A stretch of DNA of 64,000 bases from Streptomyces sp. NBC_00654 (GCF_026341775.1 NZ_JAPEOB010000002.1:310001-374000), one strand, 5' to 3'; numbered from the stretch's first letter, positions 21,601 to 31,386 are shown. Made by a program: numbers and translations. The notes: generated by a model not told the origin, from the sequence alone.

Positions 21601-24600
21601 TCGGCAGGTCCCGGGTCGGCGCCCACGACAACTTCTTCGACCTCGGCGGCCACTCGCTCCTCGCCACCCGTCTGGTCAACCGGATCCGCACACACCTGGG
21701 AGCGGACCTGGGCGTCTCGGACCTGTTCGAAGCCCCGACCGCGGCGGCACTCGGCGCGCGGCTCGGCTCCGGCCACGGGGCGAGCCGGACCCGCGGCGCC
21801 CTGCTGCCGACCGCTCGGCCGTGTCCGCTGCCGCTGTCCTACGCCCAGGAGCGGCTGTGGTTCCTCTCCCGGTGGAACGGGCTGGGCTGGCCGCTGGTGC
21901 TGCGCCTGGACGGGGCCCTGGACCTCGACGGGCTGAGCTCCGCGGTGGGCGATCTGCTGGAGCGGCACGAGACGCTGCGCACCCGTTTCCCGGAGGTCGA
22001 CGGGGCGCCCAGCCAGCAGATCCCGCAGGAGGCCGAACCGGGCGACGTGCTGCGGGTGCTCCCGGTGGACCCGGCCGACCTGGACCGGGAGCTGACGGCC
22101 GCCGCCGGCCACCGGTTCGACCTCACCACCGACCTGCCGCTGCGGCTGCACCTGTTCACCACCGGCACGGACCGGCACACGCTGCTGCTGCTGATGCATC
22201 ACATCGCCGGAGACGGCTGGTCCCTGGCCCCGCTGACCCGGGACCTCGCCCAGGCGTACGCCGCCCGTATCCGTGGTGAGGCGCCCAACTGGCGTCCGCT
22301 GCCGGTCCAGTACGCCGACTACACGCTGTGGCAGCGGGCCCTGCTCGAAGGACCGGCCGGGGAAGAGCTCTCGGAGTACTGGACCGGGCAACTGGCCGGG
22401 CTCCCGCAGGAACTGGCACTGCCCTACGACCGGCCCCGGCCCGACTCCTCGGACCTGCGTGGCGAGCTGCTTGCGGTCACCCTGCCCGGTCCGCTGCACG
22501 CCCGCCTGCTGGACCTGGCCCGGCGCACGCACACCACCCTGTTCATGGTGCTGCACGCCGCACTCGCGACGCTCTACACCCGGCTCGGCGCCGGCACCGA
22601 CATCCCCATCGGCACCGCGGTCGCCGGGCGCAGCGACGACAGCCTCGACCACCTGATCGGCTGTTTCGTCAACAGCCTGGTCCTGCGGACCGACACCGCC
22701 GGGGATCCGAGCTTCCGCGAACTGCTGGGCCGTGTGCGGGACCTGGACCTGGCCGCCTACGCCCACCAGGAGCTGCCGTTCGACCGGATCGTCGACGCGC
22801 TCAACCCGGCCCGCACACTGAGCCGGCACCCCCTCTTCCAGACCATGCTGGTGCTGCAGAACAACGCAGAGTCCGCTTTCACGCTGTCCGGCGTGGACGT
22901 GTCGCCGGCGCCGGCCGGGGGTGCGCTCGACGAGATCCGGGTCGGTCCGGTGGACTTCGACCTCAGCCTGAGTTTCGTCGAGCACCACGGAGACGGCCGG
23001 GTCCCCGAGGGCATCACCGGCGAGGTGCGCTACCGCACCGATCTGTTCGACCGGGACACCGTGGCCGCTCTGATGGACCGGCTCCTGCGGGTACTGGGCG
23101 CGGCCGTCGCGGATCCGGACGCGCCGATCGGGCGGATCGACCTGCTGTCCGACGCCGAACGGCAGGCCGCGCTGTCGGGCCGGCGCGGTACCGCACGGCC
23201 GGTCGTCGACGAGGATCTCGCCGTCCTGTTCACCCGGCGGGCCGCCGCCGTCCCGGACGCGATCGCCGCGGTCGAGGGCGACAGGTCGATCAGCTACCGG
23301 GACCTCGACCGGCGCGCCAACCATCTGGCGCACGTGCTGGTGGCGGCGGGCTGCGCGCCCGACGATCCGGTGGCGATACATCAGCCGCGCGGTATCGACT
23401 ACCTCGTGACCGTCCTCGCGGTGATCAAGGCCGGCGGCGGCTATCTGCCTCTGCCCGGGTCCGCGCCGCTCGCCCGGCAGCAGCGGATGGTCGACCACAT
23501 GCGGGCGGGCCTGCTCGTGACCGACCGGCCCACCGGGCTGACCGGGGTCACGGTCATCACGCCCTCCCCCGGTACCGAGGAGCACGGCCCCACGCTCACC
23601 ACCCACGCGGACCTCACCGCGTACACGATGTTCACCAGCGGCTCGACCGGCACGCCCAAGGCGGTCAGCGTCTCGCACCGCAGTGTCGCCGAGTTCGTCG
23701 CCGACCGTGCCTGGGAATGGCTGCGACCGGCCGACACGCTGATGCACTCGCCGACATCGTTCGACCCGTCCACGTTCGAGATCTGGCTGCCCCTGCTGAC
23801 CGGCGGCCGGGTGGTGATCGCGCCGGAGGGCGACCTGGACACCGACGTACTGGCCCGCACCATCGTCGACGGGAGGGCCACCACCGCGGTCTTCACCTCC
23901 GCGCTGTTCAACCTGATGGTGGCCGAGGCCAGAGGGGCACTGTCCGCGCTGGACCTCGTATGGGTGGCCGGTGACGTGGTGTCGCCCGCGTCGGTCGCGG
24001 ACCTGATGGCCGACGCGCCGCACACCTCGGTCGCGGCCGCCTGGGGCACCACGGAGACCACCATCATCTCCTCCTGGTACCCGATCGCCACGGCGCCGGC
24101 CCGTACGGTGCCGATCGGCCGGGCGATGGACAACACCTGGTTGTATCTGCTCGACGAGCGACTGCGGCCGGTGCCCACCGGGGTACCCGGCGAGGTGTAC
24201 GTGACCGGGACCGGCCTGGCCCGGGGCTACGCGCATCAGCCGGACGTGACCGCCGTACGGTTCGTGGCCGACCCGTACGGCCCGGCCGGTGGGCGCATGT
24301 ACCGCACCGGCGACCTCGCCCGGTACCGGCCCGACGGGGTGCTCGAGTTCGACGGACGCGCCGACGCGCAGTTGAAGGTCCGTGGATTCCGGATCGAGCC
24401 GGCCGAGGTCGAAGCGGCCCTGACCGGCCATCCGGACGTGGCTCACGCGACGGTCACCGGGGACGGCGAACGGCTGATCGGATACCTCGTGCCGCCGGAT
24501 GTGGACGTGGCCGCCGTGCGGGAGCACGCCGCCCGGACGCTCCCGGACTACATGGTGCCGAGCGTGTTCGTCACGCTGGACCGGCTGCCGCTGACCGGCA

Positions 24601-24959
24601 ACGGCAAGGTCGACCGGAAGGCGCTGCCGGCACCCGGACCGAGCACGTCCGACACGGCCTACGTGGCCCCCCGGGACGAGCGGGAAGCCGCGCTGTGCGC
24701 GATGTTCGCCGAGATACTGAAGGCACCGCGGGTCGGTGTGAACGACAACTTCTTCGACCTCGGCGGCCACTCGCTCCTCGCCACCCGCCTGCTCAACCGG
24801 GTACGCACCCGGTTCGGCGCGAACCTCAGCGTGGCCGCCCTCTTCGAAGCCCCGACGGTCGCCGCACTCGCCGCACGCCTCGGGCGGGCCGAGAACCGCA
24901 GCCGGCCGAAACTCCGCCGGCGCACCGGCCCCGCCGGCGACGAAGGGAATTCCCGGTGA
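15693..24959 (+). CDS. Trimodular NRPS, A-MT-T / C-A-T / C-A-T, initiation module methylating
   Basis: A 3088-aa NRPS that starts with an adenylation domain and no C domain, so it is the initiating enzyme. Module 1: A 20-460 and 860-910, interrupted between A8 and A10 by a methyltransferase of about 470-720 ([11 protein letters not shown] entry, SAM loop [12 protein letters not shown]), of the N-methylating kind; T1 at about 944. Module 2: C from about 1003 (HHIAGDG), A from about 1464, T at about 1985. Module 3: C from about 2046 (HHIAGDG), A from about 2509, T at about 3024; no C-terminal release domain. Codes by eye: A1 D-A-I-F-M-G-G-M-A-K (no match known), A2 D-A-H-W-L-G-L-T-C-K (close to Hpg codes), A3 D-P-F-V-W-A-A-I-I-K (unusual). 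It should pass a tripeptide to the divergent NRPS. ATG follows GGAGAG. Confidence 0.95.
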   Translation: MPYSPERPPSADTDSPASLHGLVARHAALRGDAPALRCGPVELRYAELDTRANQLAHVLRGRGVGAEDVVALALPRSADLIVAMLAVGKAGGAFLPVDIHHPAERIAFMCADSAPRALLTTEAVLPGLPDTPGTDQLSLPELLAEAATAPVTAPDPVDHPLSLAYVIYTSGSTGRPKGAAVPHRGVAPFGADLVDRMAAGPDCVVSQLASPSFDAMIIEVLLAFVPGGTLVVSPPDTLVGEDLASFLADHRITHAFVPPSVLATVPRTGLPALRALMVGGEACGARLVDIWSRGRRMINGYGPTETTMAITLSAPLVPGPDAPPIGSRAGDSRLYVLDDALRPTPPGEIGELYSGGGGVTRGYVARAGLTAQRYVADPFGAPGSRMYRTGDLVRQLPDGQLAYCGRVDDQIKIRGLRIEPGEIETVLTGHPAVEQARVLVHEDQLGEKRLAAYLVAAPARDNDDGNAERHVDEWQQIYDSFYDGSDSAGFGADFSGWNSSYTGEGIPVEQMARWREAIVTRVRNFTPRRVLEVGVGSGLILTPLVGQVDEYWGTDYSASAIEGLRERLAGEAGTAEKVTLRVQAADVTTGLPHGHFDTIIINSVVQYFPDERYVRDVLAKLVDLLGPGGRLFVGDVRCLPLVDSMWTGVRLGQLDHDPGPEVLRREIEQAVALEKELLIDPGFFGTVGAGAVDVRLKPGADHNELTKHRYDVVLHKHGTDAQDLSAAPVLSWGLDVRDPQDLAARLADGTALRLTGVRNARVAGEVAAARAVRAGAPVETTRAALAGPGDRIDPEYWHSLAAAHGRTAVVTWSADGPDLLDVLFPAADGPQVLDGVYLHGGSLGSTGFTNDPIATRRRGLLVAALRDWAKERLPSYLVPSAFMVLDALPLSASGKLDRQALPEPDFRGDGSGRAPRDAREKLLCELAAELLDRSWITIDDNFFDLGGHSLLATRLLNRIRGAFGVRLGLDALFATPTVAGLAATLAETAGQEATALVAAPRPERVPLSWAQQRLWFVNRMDPLGWTYNLPVVVRLTGPVDRAALSAAVGDLMARHESLRTVFDERDGQPCQRILPPAPAGDPVRVLDVDESDVDGAVRTACRQPFDITAEAPVRVWLLRTAPERHVLVLVLHHIAGDGWSMRPLARDLATAYAARAAGTAPVWQQPLPVQYADYALWQRDLLTTAYQEQLTGFWRDYLAELPEELALPYDRPRPSGADHDGALLPLRIPASLHAGLLALAQQSRTTLFMVLHAALAALYTRLGAGTDIPIGTVVAGRGDDKLDDLIGFFVNNLVLRTDTAGDPTFRELLERTRTDDVAALSQQDLPFDRLVEALNPARALGRHPLFQTMLVLQNNADAGFGLSGLDAEVVRSTPSAAQLDLFVNLTDTYRRDGTADGMAGEIVYRTGLFDPDTVRSLADRFVRVLQAVAADPDQRLGRLDVLDSDERDTILRTWNDTVRPLPDASLPRLFAARAAATPDTVAITGPLTLTYAELDRRANHLAHRLVAAGASPDRPVALLQRRSADLVVSMLAVLKAGAAYLPLPSNAPAERLRQMAGQVGATVLVADRPHEPAGMTVLAPGDGESSEPPRPDPHPDQAAYVMFTSGSTGVPKAVVLTHRNTAGFVRDRLWQAGGTVLMHSATGFDASVHEIWTPLLTGGTVVVAPEEILDDAGLARAVTAFGVDRIWLTSGLFGALAENPDCFTGIREVLTGGDVVPPAAVGRILDRHPGLTVRALYGPTETTTCSSRFSMSGAQAVPGRVPIGAPMDNTRLYVLDGRLQPVPAGVPGELYIAGSGVSRGYAGQPGLTAERFTADPWGPPGGRMYRTGDITRWRSDGTLDFIGRADAQVKIRGFRVEPAEVECALTTLPEVGQAFVTAHEDRAGDRRLVAYLVPEGAGPDVAGVRDRIAATLPDYLVPSAFVVLDRLPLTGNGKVDRRALPEPEFEAGTGYTAPRTAAEEILVELMGELLGRSRVGAHDNFFDLGGHSLLATRLVNRIRTHLGADLGVSDLFEAPTAAALGARLGSGHGASRTRGALLPTARPCPLPLSYAQERLWFLSRWNGLGWPLVLRLDGALDLDGLSSAVGDLLERHETLRTRFPEVDGAPSQQIPQEAEPGDVLRVLPVDPADLDRELTAAAGHRFDLTTDLPLRLHLFTTGTDRHTLLLLMHHIAGDGWSLAPLTRDLAQAYAARIRGEAPNWRPLPVQYADYTLWQRALLEGPAGEELSEYWTGQLAGLPQELALPYDRPRPDSSDLRGELLAVTLPGPLHARLLDLARRTHTTLFMVLHAALATLYTRLGAGTDIPIGTAVAGRSDDSLDHLIGCFVNSLVLRTDTAGDPSFRELLGRVRDLDLAAYAHQELPFDRIVDALNPARTLSRHPLFQTMLVLQNNAESAFTLSGVDVSPAPAGGALDEIRVGPVDFDLSLSFVEHHGDGRVPEGITGEVRYRTDLFDRDTVAALMDRLLRVLGAAVADPDAPIGRIDLLSDAERQAALSGRRGTARPVVDEDLAVLFTRRAAAVPDAIAAVEGDRSISYRDLDRRANHLAHVLVAAGCAPDDPVAIHQPRGIDYLVTVLAVIKAGGGYLPLPGSAPLARQQRMVDHMRAGLLVTDRPTGLTGVTVITPSPGTEEHGPTLTTHADLTAYTMFTSGSTGTPKAVSVSHRSVAEFVADRAWEWLRPADTLMHSPTSFDPSTFEIWLPLLTGGRVVIAPEGDLDTDVLARTIVDGRATTAVFTSALFNLMVAEARGALSALDLVWVAGDVVSPASVADLMADAPHTSVAAAWGTTETTIISSWYPIATAPARTVPIGRAMDNTWLYLLDERLRPVPTGVPGEVYVTGTGLARGYAHQPDVTAVRFVADPYGPAGGRMYRTGDLARYRPDGVLEFDGRADAQLKVRGFRIEPAEVEAALTGHPDVAHATVTGDGERLIGYLVPPDVDVAAVREHAARTLPDYMVPSVFVTLDRLPLTGNGKVDRKALPAPGPSTSDTAYVAPRDEREAALCAMFAEILKAPRVGVNDNFFDLGGHSLLATRLLNRVRTRFGANLSVAALFEAPTVAALAARLGRAENRSRPKLRRRTGPAGDEGNSR

Positions 24960-24978
24960 GGCCACGGACGAACCCCCC

Positions 24979-25023
24979 GGTGGTTGCCGTGCCCCCCCCG
25001 GGAAGGCCGGCACGGCAACCACC
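24979..25023. terminator. Hairpin after the trimodular NRPS
   Basis: A perfect 15-bp inverted repeat (24979-24993 with 25009-25023) with a 15-nt loop lies 20 bp after the NRPS stop. It probably ends the NRPS transcript and separates it from the methyltransferase gene. The rest of the 280-bp gap shows nothing clear. Confidence 0.75.
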
Positions 25024-25239
25024 CCGCCGGCGAGCCGGGCGGCGCGGACCCCGACGGACCCGGCCGGTTCACGCCCACCGCACAACTCGCTCTCCCCTGT
25101 CACCCGTTGGCAGGGGACCCGTGGCAGCGGGACCGAAGACCGGCGCGGCGCCGACGGTGCCGCGCCCGCGGGCCGGGCACAGCACCGGCCCGGCACCGCA
25201 GAACCCGAGATGACCGTCGAAATGGAGTGGGAGAGCGCG

Positions 25240-26223
25240 ATGTCAAGCATCAGTCCCTCTGAGACCGCAGCCGATCTCGCCGCCGTCGCCGCCCTGCTGG
25301 AAATGGCGGACCGGCTGGGTATCGTCCCCCTGCTGGAGCGCGGCGAGCCGGTCACCGCGGCACAGCTGGCCGCGACCGCCGACGTGCCGGAAGAAGGCAT
25401 GGGCGATTTCCTGTCCGCCCTGGTCGCCGCCGCGCTGCTGGTGCCGACCGGTGTCAAGGAGTTCCGGATCTCGGACGACTTCGCCGACCGGATCCACCAG
25501 TCCGGCTACCTCACCTGGTCGTTGAGGGCCAACCAGCCGTACGTCGAGCATCCCGCAGAATTCCTGCGCGACCCGGTCGCCGCCGCCGCGCGGTACCAGC
25601 GCAACGGCCGTGAGGTGGCGGTCAGTTCCCGGTGGATCGGAAGTCAGGGCTTCTACCCGGCCGCCACCGAGGCGATCCTCGCCGCGCGGCCGCAGCGGAT
25701 CGTCGACCTGGGCGCCGGCGCCGCCGGACTGCTGATCGACCTGCTCGGCCGGCTGCCGGGCAGCACCGGGGTGGCCCTGGACATGAGTGCCGGAGCATGC
25801 CGGGAGGCGGCCCGCGCGGCCCGGGCAGCGGGCGTCGGCGACCGCCTCGAAGTGGTGGAGCGGCCGATCCAGTCCATCGCCGAGGACCCCGCACCGGTGG
25901 CCGGTGCCGACGTCATCCACGCCGGGTTCGTCTTCCATGACATCGTGCAGGAGGGCGACGTCTTCGACCAGGTGCTGCGCAGGTGCCGGGAGGCGCTGCG
26001 TCCGGGCGGCATCATGGCGATCACCGACGCGGTGCCGTACGCGTCGGCGGAGCGCGAGCGCAGGTTCAGCGCGCTGTTCACCTACCTGCACGCCGGTTTC
26101 ATGAACGTGACGCTGCCTCCGGAGGAGGACTGGCTGGCCCGCTTCCGGCAGGCCGGTTTCGACCAGGCCCGGTGCGTGCCGCACCGGTTCCCCGCCGGCC
26201 GGCTCTTCATCGCGGCCAGGTGA
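25240..26223 (+). CDS. SAM methyltransferase resembling MppJ-type alpha-keto acid C-methyltransferases
   Basis: A 327-aa two-domain methyltransferase: helical N-terminal region (about 1-120) and Rossmann domain with SAM loop IVDLGAGAAG at about 154-163. H233-D234 (FHD) and H284 (YLHAG) fall where MppJ, the iron-containing phenylpyruvate beta-methyltransferase of the mannopeptimycin pathway, has its metal ligands H243/D244 and H295, with nearly the same spacing. This suggests C-methylation of a keto acid precursor, but an O-methyltransferase cannot be excluded. ATG at 25240 is favoured because GGAGAG precedes it; an ATG 30 nt upstream lacks a site. It is alone between a terminator and a convergent regulator gene. 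Confidence 0.75.
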   Translation: MSSISPSETAADLAAVAALLEMADRLGIVPLLERGEPVTAAQLAATADVPEEGMGDFLSALVAAALLVPTGVKEFRISDDFADRIHQSGYLTWSLRANQPYVEHPAEFLRDPVAAAARYQRNGREVAVSSRWIGSQGFYPAATEAILAARPQRIVDLGAGAAGLLIDLLGRLPGSTGVALDMSAGACREAARAARAAGVGDRLEVVERPIQSIAEDPAPVAGADVIHAGFVFHDIVQEGDVFDQVLRRCREALRPGGIMAITDAVPYASAERERRFSALFTYLHAGFMNVTLPPEEDWLARFRQAGFDQARCVPHRFPAGRLFIAAR

Positions 26224-26445
26224 GCCGTGAGGGACAGCTGACGGTGATGCGCGGGCGACCGGGCAGCCGGACCTCCCGGATCCGAGGGCGCCCGCCCGCG
26301 TCCGGGAGGAACCGGCAGCGCCCGAGCCACTGATGCCGGTGCGGAAGTGCGGCCGGGGTGAGGCGTTCCTCCTGTACGACGGTGACCGCGCCCGGACGTT
26401 CGAAGCGGCGTCCGGCGCGGTGACCGGTGCCCCGGTCCCGGCTCC

Positions 26446-26529
26446 GGGTCCGGGGCACCGGGTCCGGGGCACCGGGTCCGGATCGGCGTACCGGCGGACC
26501 GGCGGACCGGCGGACCGGCGGACCGGCGA
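26446..26529. repeat. Two adjacent short tandem repeats in a convergent intergenic gap
   Basis: In the 369-bp gap between the convergent methyltransferase and ArsR genes, a 14-bp unit GGGTCCGGGGCACC occurs about 2.6 times (26446-26481). It is followed by an 8-bp unit ACCGGCGG repeated five times, the last imperfect (26490-26529). No gene is supported in this gap. Confidence 0.8.
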
Positions 26530-26592
26530 AGACATGACCGAATGTCCGGCGACGGGCAGGAGGGTGCTGTGCCCGGAGGGGTGAGGGTCCGG

Positions 26593-27219
26593 CTAGGGCG
26601 ACTCCTCGGTGGGCTCCTTGGGCGCCCAGAACAGCAGCAGGAACTCGACCGGTACGACGGCGTTCTCCTCGTCGTCGGGCCGGTTGAACTCCTCCATCAG
26701 CGCGGACAGACGGGACCGGAACTCGGTCGCCCGTTCCGGCGTCAGCCGGCGGTCCAGCGCCACGACCATCGGGCCTAGCGGATCCGGCTCCTCCGCGGCC
26801 TCGGGCTCCGGTTGGAAGCGACCGCTGATGATGTCGCGTACGAGCCGGTCGCGGAAGTCGTTCAGCGTCGCGGCGAACGCGTCGGCCAGTTCGCCCGCGT
26901 TGCCCGGCGCGGCCAGCAGGTCGCGACTCAGCCGCAGGGCGAACTGCGCCACCCGGTACTGGCTCTCCTGAATGCCGGAGACCATCCGGGTCTGCGCCAC
27001 CTTGATCAGGCCCGCCGCCTCGAGCACCTTGATGTGCCGGTAGAGCCGGGTGGTCGGCTGGTCCAGAAGCCGGGCGATGTCCTTCACCCTGTGCGACGCA
27101 CGCACCTCGCACATCATCGTGCGAAGGATCGCCAGCCTCAGCGGGTCGGACAGGGCCTTCAACGTCTCCACGTCGTCCACCTCCCGGACGACCGCGATCG
27201 CGTCGGCATCGTCAGCCAT
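26593..27219 (-). CDS. ArsR-type winged-helix transcriptional regulator
   Basis: A 208-aa regulator with an ArsR-like winged helix at about 15-100 (LKALSDPLRLAILRTM, recognition helix in RLLDQPTTRLYRHIKVLE). A C-terminal helical region may bind an effector or form the dimer. ATG at 27219 is preferred over the ORF start at 27255 because GGAG lies 8 nt upstream and the gap to the divergent exporter then holds a plausible operator. It most likely represses the adjacent MFS exporter, a common way to control product efflux. No metal-binding cysteine pair is evident. Confidence 0.85.
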   Translation of the reverse strand: MADDADAIAVVREVDDVETLKALSDPLRLAILRTMMCEVRASHRVKDIARLLDQPTTRLYRHIKVLEAAGLIKVAQTRMVSGIQESQYRVAQFALRLSRDLLAAPGNAGELADAFAATLNDFRDRLVRDIISGRFQPEPEAAEEPDPLGPMVVALDRRLTPERATEFRSRLSALMEEFNRPDDEENAVVPVEFLLLFWAPKEPTEESP

Positions 27220-27248
27220 TGACCCATCTCCGTTTCCTCGTAGCGAAC

Positions 27249-27286
27249 CATTCACCTACACGCTATCGTTCACGCATGAGTGAATG
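27249..27286. promoter_or_regulatory. Candidate operator between ArsR regulator and MFS exporter
   Basis: CATTCAC (27249-27255) and GTGAATG (27280-27286) form an inverted pair. A second inner pair, TTCAC (27269-27273) and GTGAA (27280-27284) with a 6-nt spacer, overlaps the exporter start codon at 27276. The gap is only 56 bp, so a bound regulator would cover both starts. There is no ribosome-binding site before the exporter ATG, so a leaderless transcript is possible. Confidence 0.55.
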
Positions 27287-28544
27287 CTTACGTCAGGGTG
27301 ATAGTAAGGTCCCCGCCACTCCCGTACCCCTGCGCCGCAACCGGCGTTTTCAGACTCTGTGGATCGGGGCGGCCGCGGCCAACCTCGGCCTCGAAGCCGT
27401 GGAGGTCGCCTATCCCCTGCTGATCATGTCCCTCACCGGATCACCGGCGCTGGCGGGCCTCTTCGGCTTCGCCCAGATCGGCACCGCCCTCCTGGTCGGG
27501 CTGCCGGCCGGCGCGGTCGTCGACCGCTGGGACCGGCGCCGCATCCTGCTGATCTCCGAGGCGGTCCGCGCCCTCACTCTCGCGTTCATCGTCCTCGGTC
27601 TGACCGCCGGCTGGGCGAACTTCGGCCTTCTGATCCTGGCCGCGATCGTCCTGGGCGCCGGTACGGCCTTCGGAGCACCGGCCAGAATGCTGCTGATCCG
27701 CGCTGTCGTGCCGGACCACCAGCTGACTGCGGCGCTCAGTCAGGACGAGGCCCGCAGCGGAGCCGCCGCCCTGGCCGGACCGCCCCTCGGCGGCGCGCTC
27801 TACCTGGTCTCCCGCACGTTCCCCTTCGTCGCGGCGATCGTCGGTTTCGTGATCTCGTTCGCCTGCACCCTGGTGATACGCCTTCCCGAAGCAGAAAAGC
27901 CCACCGAGCCGGTGAGCAACGAGACGAAGAGCGCCCTCGCGCCGCTGACCACCGCCTTCTCCGGACTGCTCGAACTGATCAGCGACCGGCTGCTGCGGTC
28001 CGCGCTGCTCCTGATCAGCATCTTCTACTTCAGCATCACCGCCGCGATCCTGATGGTGATGGTGACCCTGCGGGACCAGCACCACTCGCCGGGCACGATC
28101 GGTCTGGCCCTGTCCGGTACCGCCGTCGGCATGCTCGTCGGCTCGGCGCTGGTGACGCGGCTCAACCGGCTGCTCAGCCCCGGCGCGCTGCTGCTCTCCG
28201 CGTCCACGCTGACCACGGTCGCGGTGGCGCTGCTGGCGCTCCCCCTCGGACCGGTCTGGGTCTTCGCCATGCTGACCCTGGCAGCACTCGGGCTGCCGGC
28301 GCTGAAGATCCTCGTCGACATCATGATCTTTCGACAGACCCCGGACCACCGACGAGGCCGTGCCATCGCCGCGACCATCACCCTCATCGGCGCCGGATCC
28401 CCGCTCGGTTCCCTGGTCGGCGGTCTGGCCCTGCAGTTCCTCGGTGTCACCGGCGCCATCGCGCTGATCGCGGGCGTCCAGGCCGTGATCACCGTGGCCG
28501 GGCTCGCGAGCCGGCACGTCAGGTCCGCTCGCTGGCCCGCATGA
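27276..28544 (+). CDS. MFS exporter, probable product efflux pump
   Basis: A 422-aa major facilitator with about 12 hydrophobic segments and a short cationic N-terminus (LRRNRRFQTLWIG). The loop between helices 2 and 3 carries DRWDRRRIL, the family motif. It resembles enterobactin-exporter-like (MFS_3) drug efflux pumps. ATG at 27276 is the first sensible start; the TTG at 27219 would collide with the divergent regulator. Being inside the NRPS cluster and paired with a local regulator, it is inferred to export the peptide and give self-protection. Confidence 0.85.
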   Translation: MSECLRQGDSKVPATPVPLRRNRRFQTLWIGAAAANLGLEAVEVAYPLLIMSLTGSPALAGLFGFAQIGTALLVGLPAGAVVDRWDRRRILLISEAVRALTLAFIVLGLTAGWANFGLLILAAIVLGAGTAFGAPARMLLIRAVVPDHQLTAALSQDEARSGAAALAGPPLGGALYLVSRTFPFVAAIVGFVISFACTLVIRLPEAEKPTEPVSNETKSALAPLTTAFSGLLELISDRLLRSALLLISIFYFSITAAILMVMVTLRDQHHSPGTIGLALSGTAVGMLVGSALVTRLNRLLSPGALLLSASTLTTVAVALLALPLGPVWVFAMLTLAALGLPALKILVDIMIFRQTPDHRRGRAIAATITLIGAGSPLGSLVGGLALQFLGVTGAIALIAGVQAVITVAGLASRHVRSARWPA

Positions 28545-28576
28545 GAACCCGCCTCCTCACGAAAGCGAACTGAGCC

Positions 28577-29638
28577 ATGCTCAAGCAGCCCATCTTCATC
28601 GTCGGCCATCCCCGCTCCGGCACCAGCCTGGTACGCAGTCTGATCGAACGCAGCGAGCACGTCTGGAGCATCGGCCGCGAAGGCAAGCCGATATGGGAAC
28701 GCGACGGCCTGCACCCCAGCCGGCGCGGCTGGCACTCCAACGCCCTGGACGCCTCCGACGCGACCCCCGAGGTGGCGGCGCGGCTGAACGCGGACCTGCT
28801 CGCCGCCGCGCGCAGACCCGGTGCGGAGTGGTCCGTCGGCGACAAGCTCGACTTCCTCGGCTTCCTCAGCGCCCAGGGCCTCCAGCCGCACTACTACGAC
28901 GTGCCGCTCAAGGCCCTCCAGGAGCGCTTCCCGGGCGACTGGCCGGAAGGCCCGCCCACCACGCGGGACGGCGGTGAACTCGACGAGATCACACCGTTCT
29001 GCTTCCCGCCGCGCGGCCCGCGCCCCACGGAGGCCGACCTCGCCGGCGGGATCCGGCTGGTGGAGAAGAGCATCCAGTCCTGCTTCCGGATCCCGTTCCT
29101 GCAGGCCCTCTACCCGGACGCCACGTACGTGTTCGTCATCCGTGATCCGCGTACCAGCATCGGCTCCCTGATGGACGCCTGGCTCAACCCGCGGATGTTC
29201 TTCTCCTACCCGGTACCGGTGCCGCTGCGCATCAAGGGCTACTCGGACGTCTTCCCGTGGGGCAAGCAGTGGTGGAACCTGAGCCTGCCGCCCGGTTGGC
29301 AGGACTGGGTGGACCTGACTCTGGCCGAGGTCTGCGCACGCAACTGGCTGACCCACAACCAGGCCGTCCTGGACGCCGCCCGGAGCATGGCTCCCACCGG
29401 CAACTCCGTACTCGTCCGCTACGAGGACGTCCAGGCCGACCCGGTATCCACGATGGAGGCCGTGGCCGAGGCGGTGAACCTGCCCTTCGCCGACGCCTGG
29501 GGCCGCCGCGACCTCCCTGTCGTGATGACCCAGACGGTTCCCGACCCGGACAAGTGGCGCCGTCACGAGTCCGAGATCCGTCAGGTCCTGCCGATCGTCC
29601 GCGACCTCGCCGAGAGGGCCGGCTATGACGGCAGCTGA
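28577..29638 (+). CDS. PAPS-dependent sulfotransferase
   Basis: A 353-aa sulfotransferase. The 5'-phosphosulfate loop is at the N-terminus (residues 7-16, IVGHPRSGTSLVRS) and the 3'-phosphate-binding segment is FVIRDPRTSIGSLMDAW. The length fits the bacterial sulfotransferase_3 type. It should transfer sulfate from PAPS to a hydroxyl (phenol of Hpg, Thr or a P450-made alcohol) or to an amide nitrogen. It follows the exporter by 32 bp and overlaps the next gene by 14 nt, so it is part of the same unit. Sulfation of an Hpg peptide has precedents among glycopeptides; the acceptor here is unknown. Confidence 0.88.
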   Translation: MLKQPIFIVGHPRSGTSLVRSLIERSEHVWSIGREGKPIWERDGLHPSRRGWHSNALDASDATPEVAARLNADLLAAARRPGAEWSVGDKLDFLGFLSAQGLQPHYYDVPLKALQERFPGDWPEGPPTTRDGGELDEITPFCFPPRGPRPTEADLAGGIRLVEKSIQSCFRIPFLQALYPDATYVFVIRDPRTSIGSLMDAWLNPRMFFSYPVPVPLRIKGYSDVFPWGKQWWNLSLPPGWQDWVDLTLAEVCARNWLTHNQAVLDAARSMAPTGNSVLVRYEDVQADPVSTMEAVAEAVNLPFADAWGRRDLPVVMTQTVPDPDKWRRHESEIRQVLPIVRDLAERAGYDGS

Positions 29639-30674
29639 ACCGTCCGGCGCCCGGCCGGCGGTGGACGGCCGTCGTCCGGTCCCGGTCATGAAAGCCATTC
29701 AGGTCAGTCGGGCCGGCGGGCCCGAGGTGCTCGAACTCGTCGACCTGCCACGCCCGTCACCGCGAGCGGGCGAGGCGCTGGTGCGGCTCGCCGCCGCCGG
29801 GGTCAACTACGTCGATGTCTACTTCCGATCCGGCCTCTACCCGGAGGAACTGCCGTACGTACCCGGGCAGGAGGGCGCCGGTACCGTCGTCGAGGTCGGG
29901 CCCGGGGTGCGTGAGGTCGCCGTCGGTGACGTGGTCGCCTGGGCGAACCTGCCGGGATCCTATGCGGAGTACGCGCTGCTGAGCGCCGACCGGCTGGTGC
30001 CGGTGCCGGAGGGACTGGCCCCCGAACTGGCGGCGGCCACCCTGCTGCAAGGCATGACCGCCCACTACCTGTGCCACGACACCTGTCCGGTCCGGGCCGG
30101 CGACACCGTCGTCGTGCACGCCGCCGCGGGCGGCGTCGGCATGCTGCTGACTCAGCTCGTGCGGCTGCGCGGCGGCACAGTGATCGGCACTGCGTCGACC
30201 GGGGCCAAGGCGGAGGCCGCGCGTGCCGCAGGTGCCGTCGAGGTCGTCGGCTACCGACCGGGCGCGCTGCTGGAGGCGGTGCGCCGGCACACCGACGGCC
30301 TCGGCGCCGCCGCGGTGTTCGACGGCATCGGCGGTCCGACGTTCGACGAGAGCCTCGCCGCGCTGCGCCCGCGCGGAGTCCTGGCGGTCTACGGGCAGTC
30401 CGGCGGCGCGGTGCCGCCGTTCGACCTGCAGCGCCTCAACGCCGCCGGGTCCGTGTACGTCACTCGGCCCAACCTGACCCACCACATCCAGGACCGGGCG
30501 GAGCTGCTCCGCCGGGGAACGGCCGTACTCCAACTGGTCCGCGACGGAGGTCTGCGGGTCCGGATCGGACAGCGGTTCCCCCTGTCCGCCGCGTCGGACG
30601 CCCATGCGGCTCTCGAAGCTCGCACCACGATCGCCAAGACAGTGCTCGCCTGCTCCTCGGCGCCCCCTCGATAG
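29625..30674 (+). CDS. NADPH:quinone oxidoreductase-like protein (zinc-independent MDR family)
   Basis: A 349-aa medium-chain reductase of the quinone oxidoreductase type. It has a GroES-like N-terminal domain (about 25-140) and a Rossmann domain with nucleotide loop HAAAGGVGMLLTQL at about 166-179. The zinc-ligand cysteines of alcohol dehydrogenases are missing. The ORF begins at 29625, overlapping the sulfotransferase, but ATG at 29688 (MKAIQV) is where the family usually starts. It might reduce an enone or quinone intermediate or detoxify quinones from Hpg chemistry. Its link to the peptide pathway is positional only. Confidence 0.82.
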   Translation: MTAAEPSGARPAVDGRRPVPVMKAIQVSRAGGPEVLELVDLPRPSPRAGEALVRLAAAGVNYVDVYFRSGLYPEELPYVPGQEGAGTVVEVGPGVREVAVGDVVAWANLPGSYAEYALLSADRLVPVPEGLAPELAAATLLQGMTAHYLCHDTCPVRAGDTVVVHAAAGGVGMLLTQLVRLRGGTVIGTASTGAKAEAARAAGAVEVVGYRPGALLEAVRRHTDGLGAAAVFDGIGGPTFDESLAALRPRGVLAVYGQSGGAVPPFDLQRLNAAGSVYVTRPNLTHHIQDRAELLRRGTAVLQLVRDGGLRVRIGQRFPLSAASDAHAALEARTTIAKTVLACSSAPPR

Positions 30675-31386
30675 CGCTGATGCGGTCCCACCTTGTTCGT
30701 GGGTTGGACGGGCCGTCGTAAGATCCAGAGAACCAGAGACTCCGGGCATGGCTTTCATGCGGTTGCCCTCGATGGTTCTGACCACCTGTGGACGGGCTCC
30801 CGCCCCGGGTGAGCCCTGAGGTGGCGCGGGGCGGCTCGGCAGGCCCAGACAGGCCATGAACGCCCGGCCACCTCCTTGTCCGGATACTCTGCGCACGTTC
30901 CAGCACGTCCACAGGACCGCGGCGACAACAGGTGGCCAGGACCGTGCCGGGCCCGATGCCCGATGCCCGATGCCCGATGCCCGATCGTCAGAAGCTCATC
31001 GAGGCCGGAGCCCGGCCCGTACTCCACCCCTCCGGCGAAAGGATGAAGCAGACGACACATCGCCGCCGACCCGGCCCCGCGGGGATGGCCGAGGTCGCCG
31101 CCGTACGGTCGGGCACCGGCATCCTGTCCCGGCCGCCGGAACACCACACCCGGCCGAACCGGGACGGGCTCGCCGGCGTGCCGCGAAGGGCCCCGCGCCT
31201 GCCCGGCCCGGAGCGTGGCACCGGTCATGGCGCGGACCGCGCCGGACGATGTCCCGGGCTCGCTCACCGGCCCGGAACCCGCCGTCACCGCCCAGGAGAT
31301 CGGCCGGCGGTCGGCCCCTTCCACCACGTACGGAAACGCTTGCCCGTCCGCTTCACGCCGCTGCCCGCGTACCCAGGAGGACCACC
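30675..31386. other. Gene-poor 712-bp stretch with a heptanucleotide tandem repeat
   Basis: No coding sequence is convincing here. Long open frames exist on both strands but lack start sites and recognisable motifs. Five perfect tandem copies of GCCCGAT occupy 30951-30985. The stretch separates the sulfotransferase-reductase unit from the second P450 and may mark the edge of the biosynthetic cluster. Confidence 0.7.

Noticed and set aside
16176..25457. A 3093-codon open frame on the minus strand opposite the trimodular NRPS
   Set aside because: It is antisense to an NRPS with complete domain motifs. Long antisense frames are expected in GC-rich DNA, and the translation shows low-complexity Gly/Arg/Val/His composition and no domains.
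26446..26529. Possible CRISPR-like array
   Set aside because: Units are 8 and 14 bp in tandem without spacers; no CRISPR array or cas gene was seen anywhere in the window.
26333..26584. An 83-codon ORF between the convergent methyltransferase and ArsR genes
   Set aside because: No ribosome-binding site, and most of it is the tandem repeats.
30856..31386. Upstream extension of the second P450
   Set aside because: Contains the heptanucleotide repeat and no P450 sequence; GTG at 31387 follows AGGAGG.
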